Source: Atriophallophorus winterbourni (Eukaryota > Platyhelminthes > Trematoda > Plagiorchiida > Microphallidae). From it: a stretch of DNA of 64,000 nt. Positions 47,845 to 60,202 of the stretch are shown here, piece after piece; position 1 is the stretch's first letter, and every line of letters begins with the position of its first letter. Below the pieces are notes generated by a model. That model did no database searches and was not told where the DNA came from. It worked only from the letters and a program-made list of their open reading frames with translations. The position numbers and the translations under genes were made by a program. Location: the NCBI GenBank assembly GCA_013407085.1, contig JACCGJ010002748.1:1-64000 (forward strand), given 5' to 3'.

Positions 47845-48680
47845 GAATATATATCCAACAATACTAACGATCCGCTCAGCAGCTAAAATGCATGTCATAT
47901 TTAATGACATAATGTTCGTGCTTCAGGATATACAAACCGAGTCAGAATCTTTATTGAGTGAAAATTATATATCAATGAATCCTCTTTAGAGCACGCAAAA
48001 ATGCATACGCGCTACGATTTTACCATACCTGCGGCAATAAGCCTAACAAGCAGATCTTGCCTGGATTCGTACTCTCTCGATTTTTGCTTGCTACATACAA
48101 ATATTTTAACATTCCTCAGAGATTATTGAATAAAATTTGGCATATATATATATTTGTATGGTTGAAAAATTATGCAGCTTACCAAGCCTAATTTTAGCTG
48201 CAATTGCAACAGAGTAAATATCAGTAGTTTCATGAAATACGTCTTGAAGCGCCTTTGGAAACGAATATATCAGTCGCGATTTTATAGTTATTGGTAATGG
48301 TTCATCTAATCGCTTGTTTTTTGCTCAACAACGAATATATCAAATCAATAATTGCGATAGATTATTATTGGTTTGTTGATTTCATTGTTGTGTTGAAGAC
48401 TTATCTCACTCTCAGATAGGAAGTTAACGGTTAGGTGGCAGTAGAAATGCTTTCCCATAATTCTTGTCAAGCTGTGGTGTAATAGCATTATCACTGAACG
48501 CATTTCCACTCGTTGAGCTTTTGATTTTTATGTGGAACTTGTCAGGATTATGGAGAGTTTTAATTTGGTAAATGCTTGGTGAAGTCTCAGCATGTTTTGG
48601 TGAATGTGGTAACGCCGAGCTCCCCCAATTGAATATATAATAGAAGTTCCTAACCAATATTTTTAATTTTTTTCGTTGCA
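47845..48680. repeat. Large tandem repeat, unit 4 (front part)
   Basis: Collinear with the first 800 bp of units 2, 3 and 5 up to about 48,670. The next third of the unit, which would hold the recurrent frame, is missing and a CR1-like fragment stands in its place. Confidence 0.75.
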
Positions 48681-48684
48681 GCGA

Positions 48685-50105
48685 TTTTTCAGAGATGGTG
48701 ACTTACTTCGTACTGCTCGTACACCATCGCTGTTGATTTGTATGCAGACAATTCAAATTCAGTTTATTCATTCAAATTCATGTTACCTTTTACTTAACCA
48801 TGACGACTGGATTCGAACAGTCGTTGATGTGGTTACCATTCGTGTTTCAACCTCGATATGTCGGAAGGATTTGACCATGTAAACCACAGTATTCTCTCAC
48901 AGAACCTGAAACCTTGTGGTATCACTGGTAGACTGTTAGCCTGATTAGAAATTTACGTGACTGATCGGCTCCTTCAATTCTCTGTGAAAGGTGCTCTATT
49001 GAATTCGGTAACCGTGACAAATGGAGTGCCTTAGGCATCCGTTTTCAGGAAATCCTCTTCGCTCTAAATGCCAACAACTTACCGGCTCTCGTCAAACGCA
49101 AGATCGTACTGTTTGCGGTAGATATAAACGTGTGGTCGAAGATGAGTATGTCGGAAGACTGCGAACATCTCCAGAGGGGTCTGGACAACCTACAGGTTTG
49201 ATCCCTAAAAAATCGCAAATTTTTTTGTTTCCAAAATTGTCACATGTTAAACATTGTCGAATATGTGGAGTTCCAGTATTTTCTAAGAACATACAGCCTC
49301 TGGTGGACCATGAAATAAAATGACTTGGATGTGTTAATAAGCTACACCCTACGGATATTGAGCCACTGCAACTACGTCGTTCGCAAAACATAACAGAAAT
49401 TTTATTCCTAAGAAGAATTTTCGTTTGTTTCTCGAAACAGACAATTTCCTGTATTATAAATTCCTACATCAGACCAGCGATGAAATATGCAGGTCAAACA
49501 TGGCTTAAAAAAGATGTTGGAACTTGGCAACGAATATATAATCGGGCTACCAAACTTGTCACCGGACTCAGCCGGAAACCCTACAATGAGCGAATCAAAA
49601 CGCTAAATTTATTTGATTATCCGCGTCGTCGTCTCCGAGGGGATTTGATTTTGGTTTACAATATTTTGAATCCCGAAAATCACCCTCTTCAATGCATAAC
49701 GAATCTACGGAGCTCGCATAATACAAGAGCTCACACATTTGCTCTAACTGTCCCTCACTCGAGACTCAACTGCAGACGACATTTTTTGCGGTGCGAGTTT
49801 GTTTCACTTCGAACAATCTACCAGATAATGTTGTAAACACGCCTAATCCGCGAACATTCAAGTGAAGCCTTGATGCCTTGTTGACCCTAAAACCGGAACA
49901 TCGAAGAAATCTATATATCTTAACACCATGCATCTACATTTGTTATCCCACCAATGGAAAACAAATTCTGCCCTGTGGATTTTTTATTGATTCTTAAGCT
50001 GCTCAGCAAGCAAACTAATCCCATCATTGTTTGTTATATTATTCGTTGTTACCATATTATTCTGTTTTTTGTAAGGCTATATGCTTTTTAGACCATAAAT
50101 TTGAA
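48685..50105 (+). pseudogene. CR1-like (family B) reverse transcriptase fragment
   Basis: NHDDWIRTVVD (about 48,800), then DMSEGFDHVNHSIL and LKPCGITGRLLA (48,857-48,942) mark the first catalytic region with D kept. The FADD region near 49,105 reads FAVDI in a broken frame, so an aspartate is lost. FPKLSHVKHC and the C-terminal KYAGQTWLKKDVGTWQRIYNRATKLVTGL (from 49,480) follow, with RRRLRGDLILVYNIL and PHSRLNCRRHFL ending at 49,836. A 3' UTR runs to about 50,105. The C-terminal 118-codon frame is still open. Same family as 31,076-32,310. Confidence 0.8.
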
Positions 50106-50854
50106 TTGAATTAAATCGAGTATTAAGCGGAATTGTTATTTACATAAATCAATGATCGCGATTAACTGGTTATTTTCTTAAATTTTAACTCAAGTTCAAC
50201 CTGTAAATTTTAAGGCGGTATAATCGAGCAAATGAGAGAGATTCTTACATTCCTCCCTAATGAGAAAATATTCTATCAAGATGCCGTTATCCAGTAATAA
50301 AGACGGTACATATGTTTAACTTGTTTGTAGTCATATTATTACAGTGAAAATAATTGGGACACATGGGAACTCATTACATTCCTCCAAATTGGATGTTTTC
50401 AAAGAAACCTACTCAAAAATTTACACTTATTTTTATGTATGCATTTTATATAGTTGAATTCTATAAAAATGTATCATCTTTATTGTAGTCATAGCCAAGC
50501 AAACGGGGATGCGGACTGATTTGTATTCGTAATCTGAAATGCACTAATGTTACCATTAATTTTGTCAACGTGCGTGCACATTATCTATTGGAAGCCTGTC
50601 TAAAAATACGCTATTTGTCATAGCCTCACGCGACAATGGAAATCTGTTTAGTGATACGGAAAACCATATTCATAAACCTGAATGTGAAACTTTCTGATTC
50701 CGTGTTCTTAAATTAAGCTGAATTGCTTAATTCAAAAACGCATTTGCTTTAGTGAATCTAAAATGCATAATTCATCCCGAAAAAATACTAAGTTAATAAG
50801 GAGTTATATAAATTGTAAGAACGTAGTAAAGTCTTGCTGTAAATATATTCATGA
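50106..50854. repeat. Large tandem repeat, unit 4 (end part)
   Basis: 50,106-50,490 matches 38,491-38,880. From about 50,490 the unit landmarks return (GCCAAGCAAACGGGGATGCG, CAATGGAAATCTGTTTAG) up to the junction at about 50,854. Confidence 0.75.
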
Positions 50855-51124
50855 TGAATATATATCCAACAATACTAACGATCCGCTCAGCATAAATTTC
50901 CTGCTTCGGGAATTACAAACCGAGTCAGAATCTTTATTAAGTGTGAAAATTATAAACCAATGCATCCGCTATAGAGCACGCAAACATGCATACGCGCTAT
51001 GATTTTGCGATAACTGCGGCAATCAGCCTAACAAGCAGCTTTTGCATGGATTCGTACTCTGACGATTTTTTGCATGCTGAATACAAATATTTTATCATTC
51101 CTCAGAGATTATTGAATAAAATTT

Positions 51125-51126
<2 letters not shown>

Positions 51127-51163
<37 letters not shown>

Positions 51164-51178
51164 ATTCATATATATTCT

Positions 51179-51209
<31 letters not shown>

Positions 51210-51214
51210 TCATA
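51127..51214. repeat. TA microsatellite within unit 5
   Basis: About 90 bp of TA repeats with two short interruptions. Other units have only 8-16 bp of TA/CA at this position, so it expanded in this unit. Confidence 0.9.
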
Positions 51215-52334
51215 TTTTGATAGTTTACCAATTATGCAACTTACCCTCGAGTTCATCGTCTGCAATTGCAACACAGAAATTATCAGTAGTTTCACTAAAT
51301 ACGTCTTGGTGCGCTTTTGGAAACGAATATCTCAGTCGCGATTTCATAGTTATTTGTAATGATTCAACTAATCGCTCGTTGGTTGCGCTACAACGAATAT
51401 ATCAAATCGATAATTGCGATATATTATTATTGGTTTGTTGATTTCATTGTTGTTTTGAAGACTTATCCCACTCTCAGATAGGAAGTAAACGGTTATGTGG
51501 CAGTAGGAATGCTTTTCCAAAATACTTTTTCAAGCTGTGTGGTAATAGCTTCATCACTAATCACCTTTTCCACTCGATAAGCTCTTGATTTTATGTGGAA
51601 CTTGTCGAACGTAGGAAGAGTTTCAAATTGTTAAATGCTTGGCAAAGGCTCAGCATGTTTAGGTGACTGTGGTAACACCGAACTTTGCCCATTAAATACA
51701 TGATGTAAGTGCTCAACCAATCTTGTTATCTACTAAAACGATTTACACCAACGTTAACATATAGAGAATTTCATAAAAGCTATTTTACGTTTGTTTTGGC
51801 TGACGCGTCTCTTATTCTAAGCATGCATACCGTGGAAATTATGATTTTCGGATACACGCGTATATTTCCATTCTAATAGTCATTTGGCCACCGCCTATAA
51901 GTAAGCTGGACATTATTTCTAGCTGTTCAAATAATGTCAGTTTTAAGCTTTTAACAACCGTTTACACTTTGAGAACGCTCTACCTATCTCGTTCTAGAAA
52001 ATAGTTACAACCGGCGTTGTTTATAATAGCGAACAAAACATTATTGTTGAATGTTAACATTTAGTTAGAATTAACGATTGAGCTATTAATATCATATATT
52101 TGTCAAGTGTTTCTTTAACACGATTTTTTACCTGGCCGACTTGGAACTGTTTCGTTTACATTATTATGCCGAACCAGGAATCGTAATACCTATTCTCATA
52201 TTCCAATTACAAACTGAAGAATAAGGTCAGAACCATTTTTAGAAAATCCTGATTTATGTTAAGGTTATTAAAAACAGATTGTATTGCTCAAACTAATTAC
52301 TTTTTATAGGTTTATCTGTAAAGTAAATTATATA

Positions 52335-52559
52335 TCATAATAAATAACTGTTATGAGATCTTGCATAATTAAACAGTGTTCTGATAAAAGTTTCATTGAA
52401 AGTTTGTGTGGTTTCTCGGATTGTTGAGAGTGGATTCCGAGGAAATAATCTAGTATCAAATAAAATCAAGTGATTTTGGAATTTTGTTTGCAAACGTCCT
52501 TCTGTTACACCGTACTTCCTTACTTTTCCACGGTGCTCACAGTTTAGAAATTCATTCAA
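52335..52559 (-). other. Recurrent 74-codon frame, unit 5 copy
   Basis: Full-length match to the unit 1 frame with the same start and end (EFLNCEHRGKV ... ARSHNSYLL). About three quarters of residues agree with unit 1. No known family. Confidence 0.35.
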
Positions 52560-52985
52560 TTTGTGAGTTCACCTAATAACTGTGTAAACGTATACACAAT
52601 TTTTCTACGTGCTTCAATTTTCGCTGCACGACACTGATATTCGATGAGTTGATTCTTAAGTAGCAAGTTGCTGCATATTGTATGGACATCGTTGCTATTT
52701 CCGTGCTCAACTCCGACCATCCCTCATTCAATTGTTTGCACCAAGTCAAATTTTAGTTCAAAATATAACGCAGTGAGGTTTAAAGTAATTGAGATAGTTA
52801 TTGTCTCTCAGGACTACTACTTCACGAAAACCATCGATTAAAAAATCGAGAAGTGTTAGAAACAAAAAAATTTGATTTGTAAATACACCAATTGTGTTTA
52901 TGTATTGAGTTTAGAGATTTGAGATGTTAACATATAGTTGTCAAGTTGTCAATTAACATGTTTGGGCTCGGTGCACAAATAATAT

Positions 52986-53770
52986 GTGGGGTCAGAGAGT
53001 TCCGTATGAAACTATCGCAAACATCAACATGGAACCTTCAACAATTTGATCTATCGTGTGGTATAATAAACTTGTAGCAATGAGATCGGCTACCGTGATC
53101 TTCCTGTCGATGAAAAAGCTGTTCATTTGGTTGAAACACCCTAAGCAAAATATGGAACAGCTGAAGCAAGTCACCCCTGACAAGACGGTACGAAAAGTCT
53201 TGTAGGTTCACAGATGTAACCTGCTCCTCGTATTGTCTGTTGTATAGTCCAAATAACAGTTTCATAGCGCGGCGTTATAGCTGTTGCAGCTGTTGTATCC
53301 ATGACGACTATACTTAAACAGCGTGCGCCATTGTTGAGGTGTTGACGTCATCAACTATACGTAGGAGTAAATGCTCTAGGAAACTACCGAAGACCGTTCC
53401 GAGAGGCCATGAGCTTTAACTGGACATTTTGTAAACCACATAACCTCCCTTAAGTATTCAAGCTACCGTAAATCCACACATCGAGCATTTATTCTTCTGT
53501 TACCCATGAAAGTTGCCGAGATCTCAGAGAGTGTGTGAATTAGAAGGATTTATCATGGTTTAACATTTCGCATATTGGGATGCTGGATGGTACTCAGATT
53601 CGTATGGAACACGTATGCAACGCTTCGATCTGTTAGTGTATTATTTTGAAATTTTATGTGGTGCGCAAGCTTGTCCAAACTATGATGACATCCTCAAATA
53701 TAATTATTTTCCTGAGTACGACCTGAGGTTTATCGGACAGAGTTAAGTTAAACTCGTTCTCATCACGCTC
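52986..53770 (-). pseudogene. CR1-like (family C) C-terminal fragment
   Basis: The minus-strand frame 53,265-53,038 reads KLLFGLYNRQYEEQ, FSYRLVRGDLLQLFHIL, NEQLFHRQ and GSRSHCYKFIIPHDRSNC, the CR1 C-terminal region. Upstream coding sequence on the minus strand (53,300-53,765) is stop-ridden. Collinear with 37,471-38,230 and 60,203-60,783. The RTE-like block begins immediately to the right, at 53,773. Confidence 0.75.
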
Positions 53771-53772
53771 AT

Positions 53773-56600
53773 ATTATATTTTGTTATAATAATATGGCTG
53801 CAAACATGTTTAAAAATATACCGTCTTTATTTCTGGGTAACTGTATCCTGACAGACTATTTTCACGTAAAACGACTAATTCGATTTCGAGGTATATCGTT
53901 CTTCGTTAGGGAAAAATATACTCATCTGTGCCCTTTGCTTGATAATACCGTAATGAAATTTAAAGGTTGAAATTAGGTACCTGATGTTAGCGATCATTCA
54001 TATATGAAAATAACATGTCTGCTTATTACTCATAAGTAAAGTGAATTTGAATTATCCGCATATTTGTAAACTGCGTTTTTGTACGTGCAACAAGATAAAA
54101 GTCACCGTTTCTAATTTTTCGACGGTTAGAAATAGCAATATTCTTACGTTTTTGCTGTTCCACTGCGATCGAAAATAAATTAAAATTTATCACATGAAAG
54201 TTAGCCAGCATATTCAGATTTTCAGGCATACCAAATTAAACGTTTTTATTCGAACGAATAATACTTCACGAAACATGATTTTTTTAAGATTTTCTCTCTA
54301 ATTCTGCCACTAACGTTTTCCATAAGTATGTGTTTGCACATTCAATCATTGCCTCTCATGTGAGCAGTAAACAGCAAGTACTTCCCAACACGCCATGTCA
54401 AAGACAAGTGATTTGATATCTCACTTTGAAAACATATGTTGGTTGCCCAATCGTCGACTTCCTAATTGCAACTCACCATCGAGAATATCTTCCGACATAC
54501 AACCATTTTCCATTCTGTAGAGATGACCCAGTCACCGCAAGAGAAACTGTCGCAATAGCGTGAACATGCTCTGTAGACCAGCTTTTAAAATATGTTCATC
54601 ATTATAACTCTATCCATCCACGATGTATAAGCAGGTGTAAAGCATTCATCTTCCGTTTGAGTCTTGCGTGAGTGCTCTATGTTTCACTGCCGTACAGTAA
54701 AGCATCTTTGTCTTTACAGTCAGCTTGCTGTTACCTCAAACACGAGCGTTTTATTGGGACAGAATGACAGCTGATCTCCCAATTTGGTTATCATTCTAAT
54801 TGTCTAGCGATAGGTTGTATGCAATGGTTGTAAAAGCTATGTAACAAGTTGGACTATTGGAGCTGACAGTTTCCAACGTTGATGATGGGAGGCGATACAG
54901 TTCCATACTCATACTGATTGGTAGCCAAAGTTATTTGCATGCCAACAATAACAGTATAATACCGACTTGATGTTTTTCAGGGAGTGATAAATAAATGATA
55001 CCTCGTCAACAAGAAGCATATCATGGATTAGCACAAGGTATGTGCAATCAACCGATTCTGGTTGAATAGCTTGCCATCAATTTGCTGCATATGTAAATTC
55101 CTTCTGTCCTCGTCCTAAAAGCGTGCTTAAGAAACAGAGCAAAGAACCAGCCAAACAGCGTGGGAGCAAGAAGACACCCTTGTTTGACGCCTCGGCGATT
55201 GCCAAAGTCTTTTGAACGGTAACCGTTAAAATGCAAAGAGCCATTAATGCCTGGGTGGAAATAATAACTTGTTTGGACAGCCTCGGGTTCATCGTATCAG
55301 AACAAGCATTCTAAAGAATAATACTCCAAGCTCATGTACACGAATGTCTTCGCTAAATCAATTTACACAGCGTATAATGGCATATGCTGTTCCTGATAAT
55401 TTACTTGAAGTTGTCTCAGGGACAAGATCTTAGATTGTGCAAGCCACATTGAGATTACAAGTGAATTCTATCAGCTAAAACTTGCAGCCGGATGTGTGAG
55501 ACTTCAGCAAACAAGCAATCAGAGGGAAGATTCTAATTTAATTGTTGCAGTGGCCTATGTTTCCTTTATCATTAAATAGAACCCTGATCTTTGTGCTTCG
55601 CATTTTTTGTCGGACACACTCATCCTACCAGCACTACAAAAGGCAATTAGTCAAGAGCTCAGAAGTAGTAGAAGAAGAAGAAGAAGAAGAAAACTTCATT
55701 CCTTAAAACGAATTTTCAGTTATTCAAAATAGTTTAAACACAGAATTTCAATACGAATAAGAGGGACGTCAAACTTTGATGGGAAAAAACGAGACTGCCA
55801 GTCACATTCAAAATCAAAGCAGCTTCGGTTTCGTCTACAGGCATTAGGCTTTGTGATTGTGATGAATGTTGGTGGAAAATAATGCTGTACGATTTTTAAA
55901 CCCCCATGTATGAGTTTTCTCTCGCATTTTTCTGACCGGCGCAGCAAATTCTCCATCCTTCAAAATAAAAATATTTCGCAGCATTTAAAGCGTGCGGGGC
56001 ATCAAACGTCCTTCGTTTACATGTTCGCGACATGGTAAAACGTTTCATAAACAAAAGGTACCTTGTTTACTGAAAAAATAAAAACGCATGAAAACATTAA
56101 TTTTTAGCACGGCCGATTCAAAGGCCCCGCTCCAGCTTGTCATAATGCTGGTCAGGAAGATCAGGTGAAAACCGTACTTTTCCTAGAGTAAAGCGATGAG
56201 AAGTGCTCTAGCCATCTTTACAACTGCGGAGTTTTGTTCACAGTCGAATCACCAGATACAGACTTATTGCTAGTAGTTTTTAGTTTGTTTGGACCAATGA
56301 ATATATTGATCCCATCCTACAGACGGTAAAATGTTCCAATATCCGCAGTGATTTTGCCTACTGAGGTAAATTGCATTTCAATAGTCTTTTGCACGTCATC
56401 ATGCAGTTTCTTAAACCTCATTTCTAGCTGCATTTGAAAGTCGTATGGTTTCATGTGTTGGAATAAATTTGAACCTCAAGAATGATGACAGTTCCTTATC
56501 CGAAACAGCAGACATCTCAAAAGCTTTTCCTTCGAAACATTCGCTCGTTCGAGCTTTCTTCTTACCAAAAGTAGAATGTGCGACTCGACATACGCCGCTT
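53773..56600 (-). pseudogene. RTE-like element, copy 1 (endonuclease linker, RT, C-terminus)
   Basis: On the minus strand, from high to low coordinates: a linker with GPNKLKTTS and RWLEHFSSLYSRKSTV (about 56,310-56,180), a stretch at 55,435-56,100 in which I recognise little, then RT with QEQHMPLYAVYIDLAKTF (about 55,400-55,345), HFNGYRSKDFGNRRGVKQG and LLAPTLFGWFFALFLKHAF (55,236-55,125). The catalytic FADD reads L-V-D-E near 55,003-55,014. C-terminal blocks YRACSRYC, TEWKMVV and RKIFSMV (54,590-54,480) are out of frame. It resembles the RTE type widespread in animals. The 53,773-55,434 part is duplicated at 62,346-64,000. Confidence 0.75.
55661..55692. repeat. GAA microsatellite
   Basis: A run of GAA units after GTAGTA, about 30 bp, inside the poorly recognisable part of the RTE-like element. 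Confidence 0.85.
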
Positions 56601-56609
56601 TTTATCGAT

Positions 56610-57040
56610 TCTGCAAATATCAACATAGAAACTTAAACAATTTGATCTATAGTGTGGAATAATAAACTTGTAGCAATGAGATCGGCTACCTTGCCCTTTC
56701 TGCCGTTTAAACAGCTGTTCATTTGGATGAAACACCTTAGGCGAAATATGAAACAGCTGAAGCAAGTCAGCCCTGACAAGACGTTGAGAAACGTCTAGTA
56801 GGTTCAGAGTTGTAACCTGCTCCTCGTATGGCCTGTTGTATAGTTCAAATAACAGTTTCTTAGCGCAGCCTCATAGCTGTTGCAGGAAAGCCAGGTACTT
56901 TTGCAAAAAATGACGACTATGCTTGAACTACGTGCGCCATTATTAAGGTGTTGGAGTTTTTAAGTATACGTAGGAGTAAGTGCTCTAAAAATTACCGAAG
57001 ACCGCCCCGAAAGGCAATGATCTTTAACAGGACATTTGAA
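56610..57040 (-). pseudogene. CR1-like (family C) C-terminal fragment
   Basis: The minus-strand frame reads LLQLFHI, FHPNEQLFKRQ and GSRSHCYKFIIPHYRSNC (56,765-56,640). Nucleotide similarity to 53,010-53,450 runs to about 57,040, then sequence shared with 59,335 begins. It carries extra stops and no polymerase core. Confidence 0.7.
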
Positions 57041-57424
57041 AGTCTGCTTACATTATACACTCGAATAAAATCCATGCTAATAAATATTCAGGTATATCCT
57101 AATACTAAATCAATCCGATGATTCAGAATTATTTTATATATTCATTTTAAAATCAGACACGACACGGACATATTTAACTCTGTGAAGTTTGACACAATTT
57201 ATTCATAACAGTATGTTAAACATTAACCAGTTCACGATCAAATGTAGGACATGTGTAGAAAAACACATCTAGTATCAAATAGAAGGTAGTCAGTTCAAAA
57301 TAAATTCAATTTGATCAATCACTTTGAGTTGATATACGGTTAATAACAAACTACAATGCATGTGGTATTGCAATTTCTATTTGTATATGTTCGTTGACTT
57401 TCCTAAAATGATGGCATAATGCGA
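57041..57424. repeat. Direct-repeat block, matches 59,340-59,830
   Basis: Non-coding AT-rich DNA collinear with 59,340-59,830 at about 90% identity. The other copy holds roughly 110 bp more near 59,710-59,815. It sits upstream of the RTE-like C-terminus in both places. Confidence 0.8.
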
Positions 57425-57779
57425 ATGCACACAAAATGCTATACTGTATGTCAGTGAAACTTGGACAACTCACAGAAGATAAGAACAGAAGGTGAATACA
57501 TTCCGTCTACAAAGCGTTGGCCGTATTTTGGAAATATCGTGGTTGGACAGAGTGATTAATGCTGAAGTGCTTCCAAATGATGGTCTACAGAGCATGTTCA
57601 CCCAGCGCGGCTCGAGTCGGCTAGGTCAGTTCTACATAATGGAAAATGCTCGTATTCCGAAAGATCTACTCCATGATGAGTTGCCATTTGGAAGTCGACA
57701 TTTCATTAGTCAGCACTTGCAGAACAAAGGCGTTTGCAAAAGAGATATAAAAGTTTTTGGCATTGACACCGCGAGTTAA
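57425..57779 (+). pseudogene. RTE-like C-terminal fragment, plus strand
   Basis: SETWTTH (about 57,455) leads, after a frameshift, into an open frame from 57,492: NTFRLQSVGRILEISWLDRV, GLQSMFT, then MENARIPKDLL and VCKRDIKVFGIDTAS with a stop at 57,777-57,779. In the family this reads LLRQRRLRWLGH after MFT; here that part has lost about nine bases compared with the copy at 59,903. It is the zinc-poor C-terminal tail of RTE ORF2, in the opposite orientation to copies 1 and 2. Confidence 0.75.
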
Positions 57780-59334
57780 GTAGAACTTGCTCTTTTTCAG
57801 AAAATGGTAGGATTCCCAGGACTTCGTTGTTGATTGTAGTTTGTGGTTCACACCACACACAGATTCTTACGTTTTTAATCCTATGTGGGACTTGGGAGCA
57901 CGAATTTGATTTTTTCACTTATTTGAAAACATATTTTAGTTACTTCATGCTAATCCATACATTGCCTCAAGAAATAATGCCCAACTTTGTTGGACATTAT
58001 TGTTCATCGGTGCCCAGTCGGTGAATTCTTGAAGCCTCATTCATAAGGCAGCCGCATCAAAGTTTTTGATTAATTTCTGAGCACCAATAGCACTTTTCGA
58101 TTCAGATGTATATTCGTAAAAAATGACTGCATGATCACTCTTTCCAAGAGGTCGTTTACAGCGGATATGCTCAGTGACATTTTCATTGCTGTTTAGAACG
58201 ATTTTGCGTAAATTCTGTACGACATTTCATATCAGCATAATTGATATATCACATGCATAATGCAACCGAAAATGAATCAAGTTTCTTGGGCATGGGCACA
58301 TTGTTTTGGGAAGAGCCTTGTTATTACATAAGTACCAATATTTCGTTAACTTGTGATCCGAATGCAACAAAAGATAGCTTTAGCGCAAGTAAGAATAACA
58401 CATTCTGGAGTAAAATTTAGCGACTTCGTTCGAGGGTATTAGAGCGGTTTATATTGTTCCGGTCATAGTAAGTAGAGTTGAATCGCCTGGATTTGTAAGA
58501 GAGGTGTTGGGTGTCCTTCACTAATATTTATCAGATTGATCAGATAACCTTCGTTATACTCCTTGTCAAGTTTCATGAATATCTGACTCAGTATATAGTA
58601 GGAATCCCTGGATTCTGTTGCTGTCTGTAGTATGTGGTTTCTTCACACCGAGTTTCTTCACAGAGTTTTTCCAAAACCATATCGGACTGTGGATCGCGTA
58701 TTGCTTCTACTATTATAGTTTCAGCCAGATTTTGACCGAACATATAGCTCTTCACGTTTCGATGCATCTCCCAATATGTCTGTGCACGGACACCATAATG
58801 AACTAGTTGATATACGAAAACGCGCGAACAAAAAGGATCTACGAATTATTGATATATTTCCATTCGTCTTTTAATAACCAGAATTCGGAACAATTTGGAT
58901 CATTATTTGTCAGTGTTCTACCTCCAAATATGTTTCAAAATATATGACAGAATTTCCTTTGTCAATTCTGTGATAAAATAAATTTTAACTACGATTTAAA
59001 AATTACTTACGTGATAAAACGTCTTCTGAAAAAGGAGAGAAAATTTCAATTATGTATATAGGCGAGAGTTCAAACATATTCTAAGCTATGAGAAACGATG
59101 TTTTACCGGACTATAATGATATTGAACTTGGTGCTATTTTAAATTTATTCGTGCTAAATGACTGCGCTTCTGTAGCGATGTATGCAGTATGGCTACCGTT
59201 ATTCTAACTTTATTGCGTTGTGCGAATTGTACTACCGTCGTGCTTGGTTGTTATAATATTCAGTCTACTACAAATACGAGCCCTCAAGACATCTAGATCG
59301 TTATGTTATATAAAAAGCCGAAGAATGTTCCATC
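57780..59334. other. AT-rich non-coding stretch
   Basis: No gene recognised. A short block near 57,805-57,860 (GGATTCCCAGGACT, TTGTAGTTTGTGGTT) recurs loosely at 58,595-58,645, so a small internal duplication is likely. Frames at 57,827-58,024 and 58,618-58,806 have no family motif. Confidence 0.45.
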
Positions 59335-59839
59335 TTATTTGAAAGTCTGCCTACATCATTCACCCAGATAATATCCATGCTAATAAACATTCACGTATAT
59401 ACTAATACTAAATCAATCCAATGATTCAGAATTATTTTATATATTCATTTTTAAATCCGACACAACACGGACATATTTAACTCTGTGAAGTTTGACACAA
59501 TTTATTCATAACAGTATGTTAAACAGTGACCAGTTCACGATCAGGTGTAGGAAATGTATTGAAAATCACATCTAGTATCAAATACAAGGTAGTCAGTTCA
59601 AAATAAATTTAATTTGATTAATCACCCTGAGTTGATATACGGTGAGTAACAAACAACAATGCATGTGGCATTGCAATTTCTATTTCTATATGTTCGTTGA
59701 TTCTCCAAATCGAATATTGCCTATAATATGATAATCATGAAGCTTATTGTGTTTCTATGAATTACTTGTCTGAAGCGCTTTCCACTCCACAGCTATTTGT
59801 TCCGATGTCTTGAGGAAAATGATGGCATACTGCGAATGC
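59335..59839. repeat. Direct-repeat block, matches 57,041-57,424
   Basis: Second copy of the non-coding block upstream of the RTE-like C-terminus. It begins at GAAAGTCTGCCTACAT, the counterpart of 57,046. It has about 110 bp (59,710-59,815) absent from the first copy. Confidence 0.8.
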
Positions 59840-60199
59840 ACACAAAATGGTATACTGCATGTCAGTGAAACTTGAACTACTCACAGAACATATGAACGGA
59901 AGGTGAATACATTCCGTCTACAAAGCGTTGGCCGTATTTTGGAAATATCGTGGTTGGACAGAGTGATTAATGCTGAATTGCTTCCAAATGATGGTCTACA
60001 GAGCATGTTCACCCTATTACGACAGCGCCGCCCGAGTCGGCTAGGTCAGTTCTACATAATGGAAAATGCTCGTATTCCGAAAGATCTACTCAATGATGAG
60101 TTGCCATTTGGAAGTCGACCTTTCATTAGACAGCACTTGCAGAACAAAGGCGTTTGCAAAAGAGATATAAACGTTTTTGGCATTGACACCGCGAGTTAA
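59840..60199 (+). pseudogene. RTE-like C-terminal fragment, plus strand, fuller copy
   Basis: Open frame 59,903-60,199: NTFRLQSVGRILEISWLDRV, GLQSMFTLLRQRRPSRLGQF, MENARIPKDLL and VCKRDINVFGIDTAS. It keeps the LLRQRR block lost at 57,600. The stop is at the same codon as in the other copy. Two bases later the sequence switches to family C CR1 on the opposite strand, so this end is a sharp recombination or insertion edge. Confidence 0.78.
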
Positions 60200-60202
60200 G
60201 TG

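Larger units (their letters stand above)
50855..52985. repeat. Large tandem repeat, unit 5
   Basis: Collinear with units 1-3 from the shared start to about 52,700, then with unit 1 only (37,180-37,470) up to the family C CR1 fragment. It lacks the 100-odd bases between AACGATCCGCTCAGC and CTGCTTCGGGAATTAC seen in others. A TA expansion interrupts it at 51,127-51,214. Confidence 0.75.

Noticed and set aside
50986..51441. 151-codon plus-strand frame, the longest in the window
   Set aside because: Its middle is Ile-Tyr repeats produced by the TA microsatellite; it is not conserved in the other units.
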